Source: Pseudodesulfovibrio aespoeensis Aspo-2 (GTDB taxonomy: Bacteria; Desulfobacterota; Desulfovibrionia; Desulfovibrionales; Desulfovibrionaceae). Taken from it: 64,000 bases of DNA. Positions 8,721 through 16,654 of the stretch are shown here, in pieces. The stretch lies in NCBI RefSeq assembly GCF_000176915.2, contig NC_014844.1:2790001-2854000 (forward strand). The letters are read 5' to 3'. The notes below the pieces were generated by a model. It was not told where the DNA came from, did no database searches, and saw nothing but the letters and a program-made list of their open reading frames with translations. The position numbers were made by a program, and so were the translations under genes. Position 1 is the first letter of the stretch; every line of letters begins with the position of its first letter.

Positions 8721-9986
8721 CTACCGGGGCTCGACAAAATAGGTGATGCGCGTCCGGGGTGACAGGTATTCCAGAATCTCGGCGGGCAGGTGGCCCAGCC
8801 GGATGGATTTCTCGACCCGCAGGTCGGCCTCGTCGGCCAGATCCACGATCAGGGCTTCCTTCTTGGGCACATCGGCATCGTAGAGGACCACGCTCGGATT
8901 GAGCTGATTCCTGGGGTTCACCGACATGACCATGCCCACGGCACCATTGGTCAGCTCCACCACGGTGCCGGGCGGGTACACGCCAAGGCAGCGGATGAAC
9001 AGCGCCAGCAACTCCACGTCAAAAAGCACCTTCTGCTGGCCGAACATGTAGGAGAGGGCGAGATAGGGTGTCAGCGCCTGGTTGGGATCGGACGTGTTGC
9101 AGTGGTTGTCGTAGGCGTCGGCAATGGCCACGATGCGGGCCAGCCGGTCGATGCCGTCGCCCTTGAGATGGCCGGGCGTGCCGGAGCCGTCCATGCGCTC
9201 GTGATGCTGGGCCACGATGAGGACAGCTGCCGCAGGAAACACAGGTAGGGCCGCGAGCATGCCCGCGCCGGTTTCCGAGTGGCGGGCGATCAGCTCCTGC
9301 TCGGGCCTTGTCAGGTCGCCGCGCTTCTTGAGCAGCTTCTTGGGCAGGCCGATCTTGCCGATGTCGTGAAAAAGCGCGCCCAGGCCGAGCGCGGTCATGT
9401 CGTCCTTTGCCAGCCCCGCCTCCTTGCCGACCATCAGCGAGAGCACGGCCACGTTCATGGGGTGGGAGTACGCGCTCTCACCCTGGTCCACGACGTTCAT
9501 GAGGTGCAGGGTGGACTCCACGTCGTCCAGAAAGAACAGGCTCAGCCGGTCCACGAATTCCATCGCCTCCTGCCCCGCCTCCTGACTGCCTGCCGAAATC
9601 CCCCTGAGGATGGCGTCAAAGGTCCGGATGCACAGGGTGAAACGCTCCTCGCACACGGCGATGCGCTGCTTCTTCTCCTTGAGCCGCCGGGTCCGGTCAC
9701 GCTTGACCTGCCAGAGCCGGTCCAGGGTCTCCTGCGGGAGCGCGCTCTCCGGGGCCGGGGCCCCGGCGGACTTGCGGGCGGGCAACACGTCGGACCGCTC
9801 CGGGATGCAGATGATCTCGCGGATGCCCAGGCTCCTGAGCAGGGCTATCTGCTCAGCATCCTTGATCTTGAAGCTGTTGTATAGAAACGGGTGATCGAAC
9901 CAGCTGGTTTTTTCCAGTCTGATGAATACGCCCGGTCGGAGCTGGTCCACCGAGATGCGGTATTCGGGCATGTGGGCATCTGTCAT
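8721..9986 (-). CDS. HD-GYP domain protein, probable cyclic-di-GMP phosphodiesterase
   Basis: A 421-residue cytoplasmic protein. The N-terminal ~90 residues resemble the DUF3391 domain often attached to HD-GYP; a charged helix (about 90-115) leads into the HD-GYP domain. Metal ligands are seen at SHPMN (about 175), FHDIGK (H207, D208) and HHERMDGSG (261-269). The signature third element is GTP instead of GYP at 269-271, a change that may affect partner (GGDEF) binding more than catalysis. It stands alone and reads away from a 459-bp gap. Confidence 0.88.
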   Translation of the reverse strand: MTDAHMPEYRISVDQLRPGVFIRLEKTSWFDHPFLYNSFKIKDAEQIALLRSLGIREIICIPERSDVLPARKSAGAPAPESALPQETLDRLWQVKRDRTRRLKEKKQRIAVCEERFTLCIRTFDAILRGISAGSQEAGQEAMEFVDRLSLFFLDDVESTLHLMNVVDQGESAYSHPMNVAVLSLMVGKEAGLAKDDMTALGLGALFHDIGKIGLPKKLLKKRGDLTRPEQELIARHSETGAGMLAALPVFPAAAVLIVAQHHERMDGSGTPGHLKGDGIDRLARIVAIADAYDNHCNTSDPNQALTPYLALSYMFGQQKVLFDVELLALFIRCLGVYPPGTVVELTNGAVGMVMSVNPRNQLNPSVVLYDADVPKKEALIVDLADEADLRVEKSIRLGHLPAEILEYLSPRTRITYFVEPR

Positions 9987-10445
9987 AGGATGCTAATGAA
10001 TAACCCATTTCACAAAAAGATACAACGACCTTGGGCGGCTGCGCGCCCGCTCTGTCCACCCGGACTTGCCGCATTCAATATCGCCGGGACGATTGCGACA
10101 CCCCTCCCTCAAGGCGTGCTGCCGCATGGCGCGGTTGACAAAAAAACACCCAATATTGTTGGGATTTTCTCATCAAAGCCGTTGATACGCAAGGGCGGCT
10201 AACAGGCATGGGCACAGCCTCCTGCTGTCCGGCACAGGGAAATGCGAAACCCACTTGCCAAGGAGCGGCCAATTATATATGTTTAAAAGTTTACCCAAAA
10301 AATGAGCAGGTTGCCAAAGGGAACGCGAAAAGTGTCCAATACCGCCATTGCCAAGGCCCGACAAATGATTTACGTCTCTCGTCTGGCAGATTCTTCTACA
10401 GCTTTTCTTGCTGAAAAAACTGCTTTTTTTAGGGGTTTTATTGTG
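9987..10445 (+). other. Gene-free stretch with a probable structured leader
   Basis: No credible gene is present. Between about 10150 and 10445 there are several short self-complementary segments, three occurrences of a TTGCCAAGG-like word (near 10256, 10311 and 10347), two GCGAAA words, an AT-rich block (ATTATATATG near 10272) and a CAGC-TTTTCTT-GCTG hairpin followed by A and T runs at about 10398-10432, just before the next gene. A minus-strand hairpin CCCAACAATATTGGG with a T run sits near 10143-10162 in the HD-GYP leader. I cannot assign a known riboswitch class. Confidence 0.35.
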
Positions 10446-10934
10446 ATGACCAAGAAAAAGAAAAAATTTGCGACACCCCAGGCGCTGGGCGCAGTCTTCG
10501 TGATCCTGCTCGCCATGGCGAGCGTTGCCCTGTTCGCCCCCGGCCTGTTCATGGGCGAGCAGACGGCGAGCGACGGACTTGCTGGCACCGTTTCGGTCAA
10601 GGGCACGGTCAAGCTGACGGCCCTTGATCTTTCCAAGAATGAGGTCATGGCCCTCAACCAGGCCGTGCAGGAGCACAGGAACACCTTCAGCCAGGTGGAT
10701 CTGTTCCTGGATTCCAAGGGCGGGCCTGACCAGATGGAAGGCGACACCGTCCTGGTCTGGGCCATGGTCCTTGAAACCAACGGCGAGTGCGAGATCCGGT
10801 CCTGGAGCCGCAAGGTGGCCCGGGCGGAGCTGGTCCCCCAGGTGGTGCTCTACATGAAGAAGGCGGCCCGCGAGTACGCCGAATTCCGGAAATTCCCGGA
10901 TGTGACGCAGAACTTCAAGTGCCTGTACATATAA
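10446..10934 (+). CDS. Membrane-anchored small protein of unknown function
   Basis: A 162-residue product with a Lys-rich N-terminus (MTKKKKKF), one hydrophobic helix (about residues 12-34) and an extracytoplasmic domain of about 125 residues ending FKCLYI. The topology is a type II anchor. I do not recognise the domain. ATG 10446 is chosen because it follows AGGGG by about 10 nt and begins right before the lysine cluster; the frame is open further upstream but that part looks non-coding. A strong hairpin follows. Confidence 0.6.
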   Translation: MTKKKKKFATPQALGAVFVILLAMASVALFAPGLFMGEQTASDGLAGTVSVKGTVKLTALDLSKNEVMALNQAVQEHRNTFSQVDLFLDSKGGPDQMEGDTVLVWAMVLETNGECEIRSWSRKVARAELVPQVVLYMKKAAREYAEFRKFPDVTQNFKCLYI

Positions 10935-10961
10935 GGCCGCACAGCCGTTGCGGACACCGCT

Positions 10962-10995
10962 CAAGCCCCCGCGCACCCTTGCGCGGGGGCTTGAA
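10962..10995 (+). terminator. Strong hairpin, probable terminator
   Basis: A perfect 15-bp stem (TCAAGCCCCCGCGCA / TGCGCGGGGGCTTGA) with a 4-nt loop, 27 bp after the stop. There is no long T run, so termination is inferred from position and stability. Confidence 0.6.
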
Positions 10996-11121
10996 CGTTT
11001 GCGGCACCGGGCGGCTTCATGAACCGGCACCTGCCCGGATACGATCCATGCCGGAGGTTGTCATCCACGGCACGGAGGATTAAGAGACGGGGTGTCCTTT
11101 TCTGATATAATGGAGAACACC

Positions 11122-11568
11122 ATGCGAAAAGACGTGACCAACGACCCCGCCGTGACAGGTGACATCCTGGCCAGGGCCGACGTGCTCTGGCTGGCCCTGG
11201 TGGACGCGGACGGCCCATACAGCGTGCCGGTCAACTTCGCGGCAGGTGACGGCCTGCTCTACATCCACTCGGGCAGGCGCGGTCGCAAGGCGGCAGCCCT
11301 CGATTCGGGCGCGCCCCTGGCCTTTTCGGCAGCCGTGGACATCCTGCCCAAGACCGGCGACGCGGCGTGCAAATACGGCTACCGCTTCCGCTCGATCATG
11401 GGCACCGGCGTGCCGCGCCGGGCCGAGGGCGACGACATGCGCGCCGCGCTCGACGCCATCACCCTCAAGTATGCGGGCAGGCTCCTCCCCTATGAGGACA
11501 CAGCCCTGGCCGCCACGGTCGCCTACATCGTCGAGATCACGTCTCTGAGCGCGCGCATCAAGGAGTAA
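11122..11568 (+). CDS. Pyridoxamine 5'-phosphate oxidase-like flavin-binding protein
   Basis: A 148-residue split-barrel protein. ILARADVLWLALVDADGPY and VPVNFAAGDGLLYIHS are the typical first strands of the NimA/PNPOx-like group, and GYRFRSIMGTG fits the central strand. Such proteins bind FMN or heme and often reduce nitro compounds or detoxify; the substrate here is unknown. GGAG six bases before ATG 11122 decides the start over ATG 11110. It begins a tight cluster: the SGNH hydrolase gene starts 4 bp after its stop. Confidence 0.75.
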   Translation: MRKDVTNDPAVTGDILARADVLWLALVDADGPYSVPVNFAAGDGLLYIHSGRRGRKAAALDSGAPLAFSAAVDILPKTGDAACKYGYRFRSIMGTGVPRRAEGDDMRAALDAITLKYAGRLLPYEDTALAATVAYIVEITSLSARIKE

Positions 11569-11571
11569 CTC

Positions 11572-12150
11572 ATGATCCTCTGTTTTTTCGGCGATTCCCT
11601 GACCCTTGGCGTGGGCGACGTATCCGGGCTCGGCTGGCCCGGCAGGCTGGCTGCGGCCATGCGCGGCCAGGGCATTGACGTCACCGCCTACAACCTGGGC
11701 GTGCGCAAGGACGCCACCGTGCGCATGCAGCACCGCTGGCGGGCCGAGGCCATGCTCCGCAAGATGGAAAACACGCCCTTCAGGCTGATTTTCAGCTTCG
11801 GCGTGGCCGATGTCTGCAACGATGTCCCCATCGAGGAATCCATGGGAGCGGCGGTCGCCATGCTCACCCGGGCCAGGGGCGAGGCCGAGGTGCTGGTGAT
11901 CGGCCCCACGCCGGTCAATGACCGGGATAGGCGCGAGAAGATCAGTGCCCTGTCGCGCGTGGTCGAGTCCATGTGCCGCCGCCTGGACATCCCCTTTGTG
12001 CCGACTCTTGACGCCATGCACCGTTCATTCGTATACGGCCAGGCCCTGAACGAGGGTGACGGCATCCACCCCACCGGGGCGGGATACGCCGACCTGGCCG
12101 AGCACATTCTCAAGCACGACGCGGCCCGCGCCTTTTTCGGGCTCAAATAG
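11572..12150 (+). CDS. SGNH/GDSL family hydrolase (lipase/esterase-like)
   Basis: A 192-residue protein with the family blocks in order: GDSLTLG (nucleophile Ser9) at the N-terminus, FGVADVCND in the middle and DGIHPTGAGY near the C-terminus containing the Asp/His pair. It has no signal peptide, so it is likely cytoplasmic. It sits 4 bp behind the PNPOx-like gene and 12 bp before the aldolase gene, which argues for one transcript. Confidence 0.85.
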   Translation: MILCFFGDSLTLGVGDVSGLGWPGRLAAAMRGQGIDVTAYNLGVRKDATVRMQHRWRAEAMLRKMENTPFRLIFSFGVADVCNDVPIEESMGAAVAMLTRARGEAEVLVIGPTPVNDRDRREKISALSRVVESMCRRLDIPFVPTLDAMHRSFVYGQALNEGDGIHPTGAGYADLAEHILKHDAARAFFGLK

Positions 12151-12161
12151 GGGGGCAACCC

Positions 12162-13189
12162 ATGCGATCCTTTGCCAGCGACAACAATTCCGGGGCGCAT
12201 CCGGCCATCATGGAGGCCGTGGTCCAGGCCAATGCAGGCGATCTCAAATCCTACGGCGAAGACGAGATATCCATCCGCACCGACGAGGTGTTCAAGGAGT
12301 TCTTCGGCTCCCAGGCGCGCATCCACTACGTGACCACGGGCACGGCGGCCAACACCCTGGGGCTGCGGGCCGTGACCCACACGTACAACTCGGTCATCTG
12401 CGCGGCCCAGGCCCACATCAACAACGACGAGTGCGGCGCGCCCGAGGCGTTCGGCGGCATCAAGCTGGTGCCCGTGCCCTCAACCGACGGCAAGCTCACG
12501 CCCGGCAGCGTGGCCCCCTATCTCGGCCACATCGGCTTTGTCCACGCCAGCCAGCCCAAGGTCATCTCCATCACCCAGCCCACAGAGCTGGGCAAGCTCT
12601 ACACCCTCAAGGAGATAGAGAATATCGTGGAGTTCGCCCACGACCGCGACCTGCTGGTGCATCTCGACGGCGCCCGGCTGGCCAACGCCTGCGCCGCGCT
12701 CGACTGCTCGTTCTTCGACATGACCACCGCGCTCGACATCGACCTGGTCTCCTTTGGCGGCACCAAGAACGGCTGCCTCATGGGCGAGGCCGTGGTCTTC
12801 CTCAATCCCGGCATCGGCCAGGGGTTCCCCTACCTGCGCAAGCAGGCCATGCAGCTGGTCTCCAAGATGCGCTTTGTCTCGGCCCAGCTCGAACGCTACC
12901 TCAAGGACGACCTGTGGCTTGAGAACGCGCGCCACGCCAACGCCATGGCCCAGCGGCTGGCCGAAAAGGCCGGGGCCATCCCCGGCGTGGAGATCAAGGG
13001 CAGCGTGGACTGCAACGCCATCTTCGCCCATATCCCGCCCAGGGCCACGGACATCCTGCTGCGCAAATACTACTTCTACGTCTGGGACGAGCACGACCAC
13101 ACCGTGCGCTGGATGACCTCCTGGGCCACCACCGAGGCCATGGTGGACGAGTTCGTGGCCGACATGGAAAAAGCCGTGCGGGCGGTCGC

Positions 13190-13193
<4 letters not shown>
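12162..13193 (+). CDS. ltaE: Low-specificity L-threonine aldolase (PLP-dependent)
   Basis: A 343-residue fold-type I PLP enzyme that cleaves beta-hydroxy amino acids to glycine and an aldehyde. Visible markers are the start SFASDNNSGAHP, the cofactor region TGTAANTLG, the HLDGARLANA aspartate that contacts the pyridine nitrogen, and FGGTKNG with the Schiff-base lysine. Length fits the family. The last four bases overlap the start of the LOG gene (ATGA), so translation is probably coupled. Confidence 0.9.
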
Positions 13194-13774
<581 letters not shown>

Positions 13775-13922
13775 AAGACCACTGATTCAACTGTCTATTT
13801 AGGAGATAAGACCCAACTAAGCAGGGTACCAATTTTGATTCTTTAGATCCCAGATAGATAGAGTCAGCCTTCGAGGCTACCCAGGATAGGTGCACCCTAC
13901 TGTCTACCTGCAGCGAACCCTA

Positions 13923-13951
13923 TTGACGATATCGTCAACTACGTATATCTC
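13923..13951 (+). promoter_or_regulatory. Palindromic operator overlapping a candidate promoter
   Basis: TTGACGATATCGTCAA (13923-13938) is a perfect 16-bp palindrome. Its first six bases are a -35-like TTGACG, placed 17 bp before TATCTC at 13946. Start of transcription would be about 20 bp upstream of the DUF3800-like gene. No regulator is encoded beside it. Confidence 0.5.
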
Positions 13952-13976
13952 TCGATGTACTAATAGGAGATTCATC

Positions 13977-14777
13977 ATGCAGATTATGCTCACAGACGAA
14001 ACCAACAGAAGGCCGAGCGAAAGAAACAAATTCTTCATCTATGGTGGGATAGTGATGCCTGTTGAGGCTCTGAGCGGATTGGATGAGGGGATCAACGAAA
14101 TCAGAGAAAGGGCAGGCTATAAATCAACTGATATTCTGAAGTTTGACACCAATGCGCGCCCAGAACAGGTAAGCATTGCAGACTGTACTGAGGCTAAAAG
14201 ACAGGTCATAGCTTTATGCAATGAACTTGAGTGCAAATTTATCGTTCACATAATACTTCATGCCATCATTCGAAACCAGGACCAAGACCAGCACGTAAAG
14301 TGGGCAGCAGACTTTGTGATCGGGCGATATAATAAGTTTCTTAGATTGATGAATGAGGATGGGATTTGTGTCATCGACAATCTTCCGAATATGGGTCAAT
14401 GGCAATATTTAGGCGAAAAGTTCTGCACCGGCCTTCATCTCCCCAACGGAAATCGTCAGCTGGATAGGATCAAGTTGTTTAGTGCGACTTGTGTTGAAGC
14501 AAGCCATGCAAACTCAGCCATGGATATTGTGCTTGGCTCTTTCAGGTACTGTGTAAACGATCCACAAAACCGTGAAGCTGCACGAGAAATGCTGAACTCA
14601 GTTGTACCTTTGGTATGGACTAAAACCCTACCTGACGGAACGAAAACAGGAAGCGGACGTGGATTGATATTCAGACCTCCCATCAATGAGATCCGGGTTG
14701 ACAGCTATCGCCAAGAATATCAGACGCTCATTGACAATCTGAACACCCTTCAAAACGAACCAGATGAAGATGAATAA
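13977..14777 (+). CDS. DUF3800-like protein in an AT-rich insertion
   Basis: A 266-residue protein. The N-terminal LTDETN...FFIYGGIVMP resembles the DxE plus glycine-rich strand start of DUF3800 proteins, a RNase H-fold-like group common on mobile DNA; a later CVIDNLP aspartate could be a second acidic position. Codon use and GC content are clearly unlike the flanking genes, suggesting transfer. AGGAG precedes the ATG at 13977; the longer frame from 13890 lacks a ribosome binding site. It is the only gene in a roughly 1.4-kb insertion. Family assignment is tentative. Confidence 0.55.
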   Translation: MQIMLTDETNRRPSERNKFFIYGGIVMPVEALSGLDEGINEIRERAGYKSTDILKFDTNARPEQVSIADCTEAKRQVIALCNELECKFIVHIILHAIIRNQDQDQHVKWAADFVIGRYNKFLRLMNEDGICVIDNLPNMGQWQYLGEKFCTGLHLPNGNRQLDRIKLFSATCVEASHANSAMDIVLGSFRYCVNDPQNREAAREMLNSVVPLVWTKTLPDGTKTGSGRGLIFRPPINEIRVDSYRQEYQTLIDNLNTLQNEPDEDE

Positions 14778-15016
14778 CCCCGAGGAATTATGGAGACACC
14801 TCCCTAATTCCTGCTGCCTTCGCTTAACACCCCAGCCACCCCAGAGCATCCCTTGCACTCAAAAGTATACAACCCGTATATCAGAGTATCCAAGGCGGAA
14901 CGAACTGCGCACCCGGATATTAAAACTAACCATCTCACTTCAGATTTATTCTGATTCTACTCCACTAATACATAAGACTAGATCGGCCCCCAAACATTTG
15001 ACCTGAAACCACCTCT

Positions 15017-15092
15017 GCTACCACGCCAAGCCTTGCGGCCTGCTGGACATCAAGGGCTACTACGCCTGCCTCGTCGAGCATATGGACCGCAT
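15017..15092 (+). pseudogene. Detached fragment of the LOG gene (76 bp)
   Basis: These 76 bases match 13560-13635 of the LOG gene with 4 substitutions and no gaps, covering codons for the YHAKPCGLLDIKGYY region. Sequence on either side bears no relation to the LOG gene. It marks the right edge of the AT-rich insertion. The rest of the 14778-15213 interval holds no recognisable gene. Confidence 0.85.
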
Positions 15093-15213
15093 AATCCCAC
15101 CGGCTCGGACCTCCATCATTCCGCCCCTTGCGACGAGCTGGGTTCATCCCTCCCGTTGCCGCCGACCGGCCTTGGGTGCTATGCTCGGGCAAACCTGCAA
15201 CCCCGAGGTGCCC

Positions 15214-15873
15214 ATGAAAATCGCGTCCATTGTCCCGAGCGTCTGCGCGCTCGCCCTGATTCTGGCCCTGGCCGCCCCTGCCCAGGCCGAGCAGCGGTTC
15301 GGCCCGCGCATCCCCACAGCCTACTTTGCCACCACCGGCACAGGCCAGTCCGACCAGGGCATCCCGCCCGATCCCTACGAGACTTTTTCCTACGATCTCG
15401 CCTTGCTGGAAGCGGGCATAGAGAACTTTAACGTGGTCTACTACACCTCGGTCCTGCCGCCCGAGGCCTTTGAGGTCTCCCTGGATACGGTCAAGCCGCA
15501 CATCCATCACGGCTCGGTGCTGGAGACGATCATGGCCAAGGCGGGCGGCGTCAAGGGCGATACGGTCTGCGCGGGCGTGGGCCGCGTCTGGGCCAAGGAC
15601 AAGTCCGGCAAGGCCATCGGCGGGTTCGCGGCCGAATACGAGCGGGTCTATGCGGGCGAAACCGTGGACAAGGCCACGGTCGAGGCGGATGCGCGCAAAC
15701 AGCTCACCGCGTCCCTCAACCACGAGCTGTCCATTCGCGGCCTCGTGCGGGACGGCGAGATGCGCTTCAACATCACCTCGCTGGTGATCGAAAGGAAGTA
15801 CGGCATGGCCCTGTCCGCCCTGGGTTTTGTGGGATTCATCTATCCCGACGAGTTCCCCATCAAGCGGCAGTAG
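15214..15873 (+). CDS. Exported pyruvoyl-dependent arginine decarboxylase-like protein
   Basis: A 219-residue protein. After a clear signal peptide (residues 1-25, ending APAQA) comes the PvlArgDC fold: TAYFATTGTGQSDQG, DLALLEAGIENFNVVYYTSVLPPEA, GSVLETIMAKAGG and CAGVGRV. In the family, the proenzyme self-cleaves before a serine in the (S/T)S-(I/V)LP segment to make the pyruvoyl group; the equivalent here is Thr78-Ser79. Homologues decarboxylate arginine to agmatine in the cytoplasm, so the signal peptide is notable. GAGG lies 5 nt before the ATG. The DsbA-like gene is convergent, 6 bp away. Confidence 0.75.
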   Translation: MKIASIVPSVCALALILALAAPAQAEQRFGPRIPTAYFATTGTGQSDQGIPPDPYETFSYDLALLEAGIENFNVVYYTSVLPPEAFEVSLDTVKPHIHHGSVLETIMAKAGGVKGDTVCAGVGRVWAKDKSGKAIGGFAAEYERVYAGETVDKATVEADARKQLTASLNHELSIRGLVRDGEMRFNITSLVIERKYGMALSALGFVGFIYPDEFPIKRQ

Positions 15874-15879
15874 GCCGGG

Positions 15880-16542
15880 CTACTTGCAGACCCCGGCTTC
15901 CCCAAGGGCCTTGAGCCAGGCGTCCGGGCCGTAGCCCATGACGAGGACGCCCCCGGCGATAAGCACGGGGGTGCCGGGGATTTCGGCTGTCCGGGCCAGT
16001 TCGGCCCCGGCCAGCACATGCGCCTCGTGGTCCTGCTTGAGCCGGTCGAACAGCTCAGGCAGGGTCGTGCCGGAGAGCATGGCGGGAAAGGCCTCGGCAA
16101 ACTGGGCCAGCACGAGCATGCGCGCCTCGTCGAGGTCCGCGGTCTTGGGCTGACGCAGCGTGCCGTAGGCGAAATCGAGCAGCAGACCGAGCCGTTCGGT
16201 CCCTGCCGCGTCCTCGATGATCCAGGCGGCCATGTCCGAGCCGATGGAACCGGCGCGCGGGAAGAAGAGCAGCTTGAGGCTGCCGTAAAGCTCGGGATAC
16301 TGGCCGAGCAGCTTGTGGCCCAGCCGGCAGTGCCAGCACAGGGGGTCGGTCACGACCACCGCCTCCATGTCGCCGGTGCCCCGGATCTCGACCACGGCGG
16401 CATCGGCCAGGGCGCGGTATTGCGGTGCGCAGCCGGGCTGGTCCGCGCTCACGGCAGGGTCGGCGGCCAACCCGGCAGCCGGGATAAAAAGGGACACCGT
16501 CAGCAACGCGGCCAGCAGGATGGGCAGGATGGATTTTCGCAT
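15880..16542 (-). CDS. Periplasmic DsbA/DsbG-like thioredoxin-fold protein
   Basis: A 220-residue protein with a signal peptide (residues 1-26), a redox motif CWHC in DPLCWHCRLG, and a cis-proline segment IPGTPVLIAGG near the C-terminus. These mark a periplasmic disulfide oxidoreductase of the DsbA/DsbC/DsbG group with the helical insertion expected in between. It could form or shuffle disulfides in exported proteins; the partner is unknown. It ends 6 bp from the convergent decarboxylase-like gene. Confidence 0.8.
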   Translation of the reverse strand: MRKSILPILLAALLTVSLFIPAAGLAADPAVSADQPGCAPQYRALADAAVVEIRGTGDMEAVVVTDPLCWHCRLGHKLLGQYPELYGSLKLLFFPRAGSIGSDMAAWIIEDAAGTERLGLLLDFAYGTLRQPKTADLDEARMLVLAQFAEAFPAMLSGTTLPELFDRLKQDHEAHVLAGAELARTAEIPGTPVLIAGGVLVMGYGPDAWLKALGEAGVCK

Positions 16543-16587
16543 GGCCGGACTGTATAGATATTCGTCCGGGAAGCCAACAGCGGAGCC

Positions 16588-16620
16588 GAAAAAACACCCC
16601 GCCGGAATCCCGGCGGGGTG
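16588..16620 (-). terminator. Rho-independent terminator for the OlsF-like gene
   Basis: On the minus strand CACCCCGCCGGGATTCCGGCGGGGTG is followed by TTTTTT. It lies 35 bp past the stop of the acyltransferase gene. Confidence 0.85.
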
Positions 16621-16654
16621 GAGACGTGGACGTTAATACAGGACAATCACACGA

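Noticed and set aside
10226..10330. c-di-GMP-I (GEMM) riboswitch upstream of 10446
   Set aside because: Some words (CACAGGG, GCGAAACC, GGTTGCC) recall GEMM, but the tetraloop, receptor and conserved CAAAGCC/GGCCTAA blocks do not line up.
14764..15006. 80-codon ORF after the DUF3800-like gene
   Set aside because: Overlaps the preceding stop region, has no ribosome binding site and low-complexity sequence; likely chance in AT-rich DNA.
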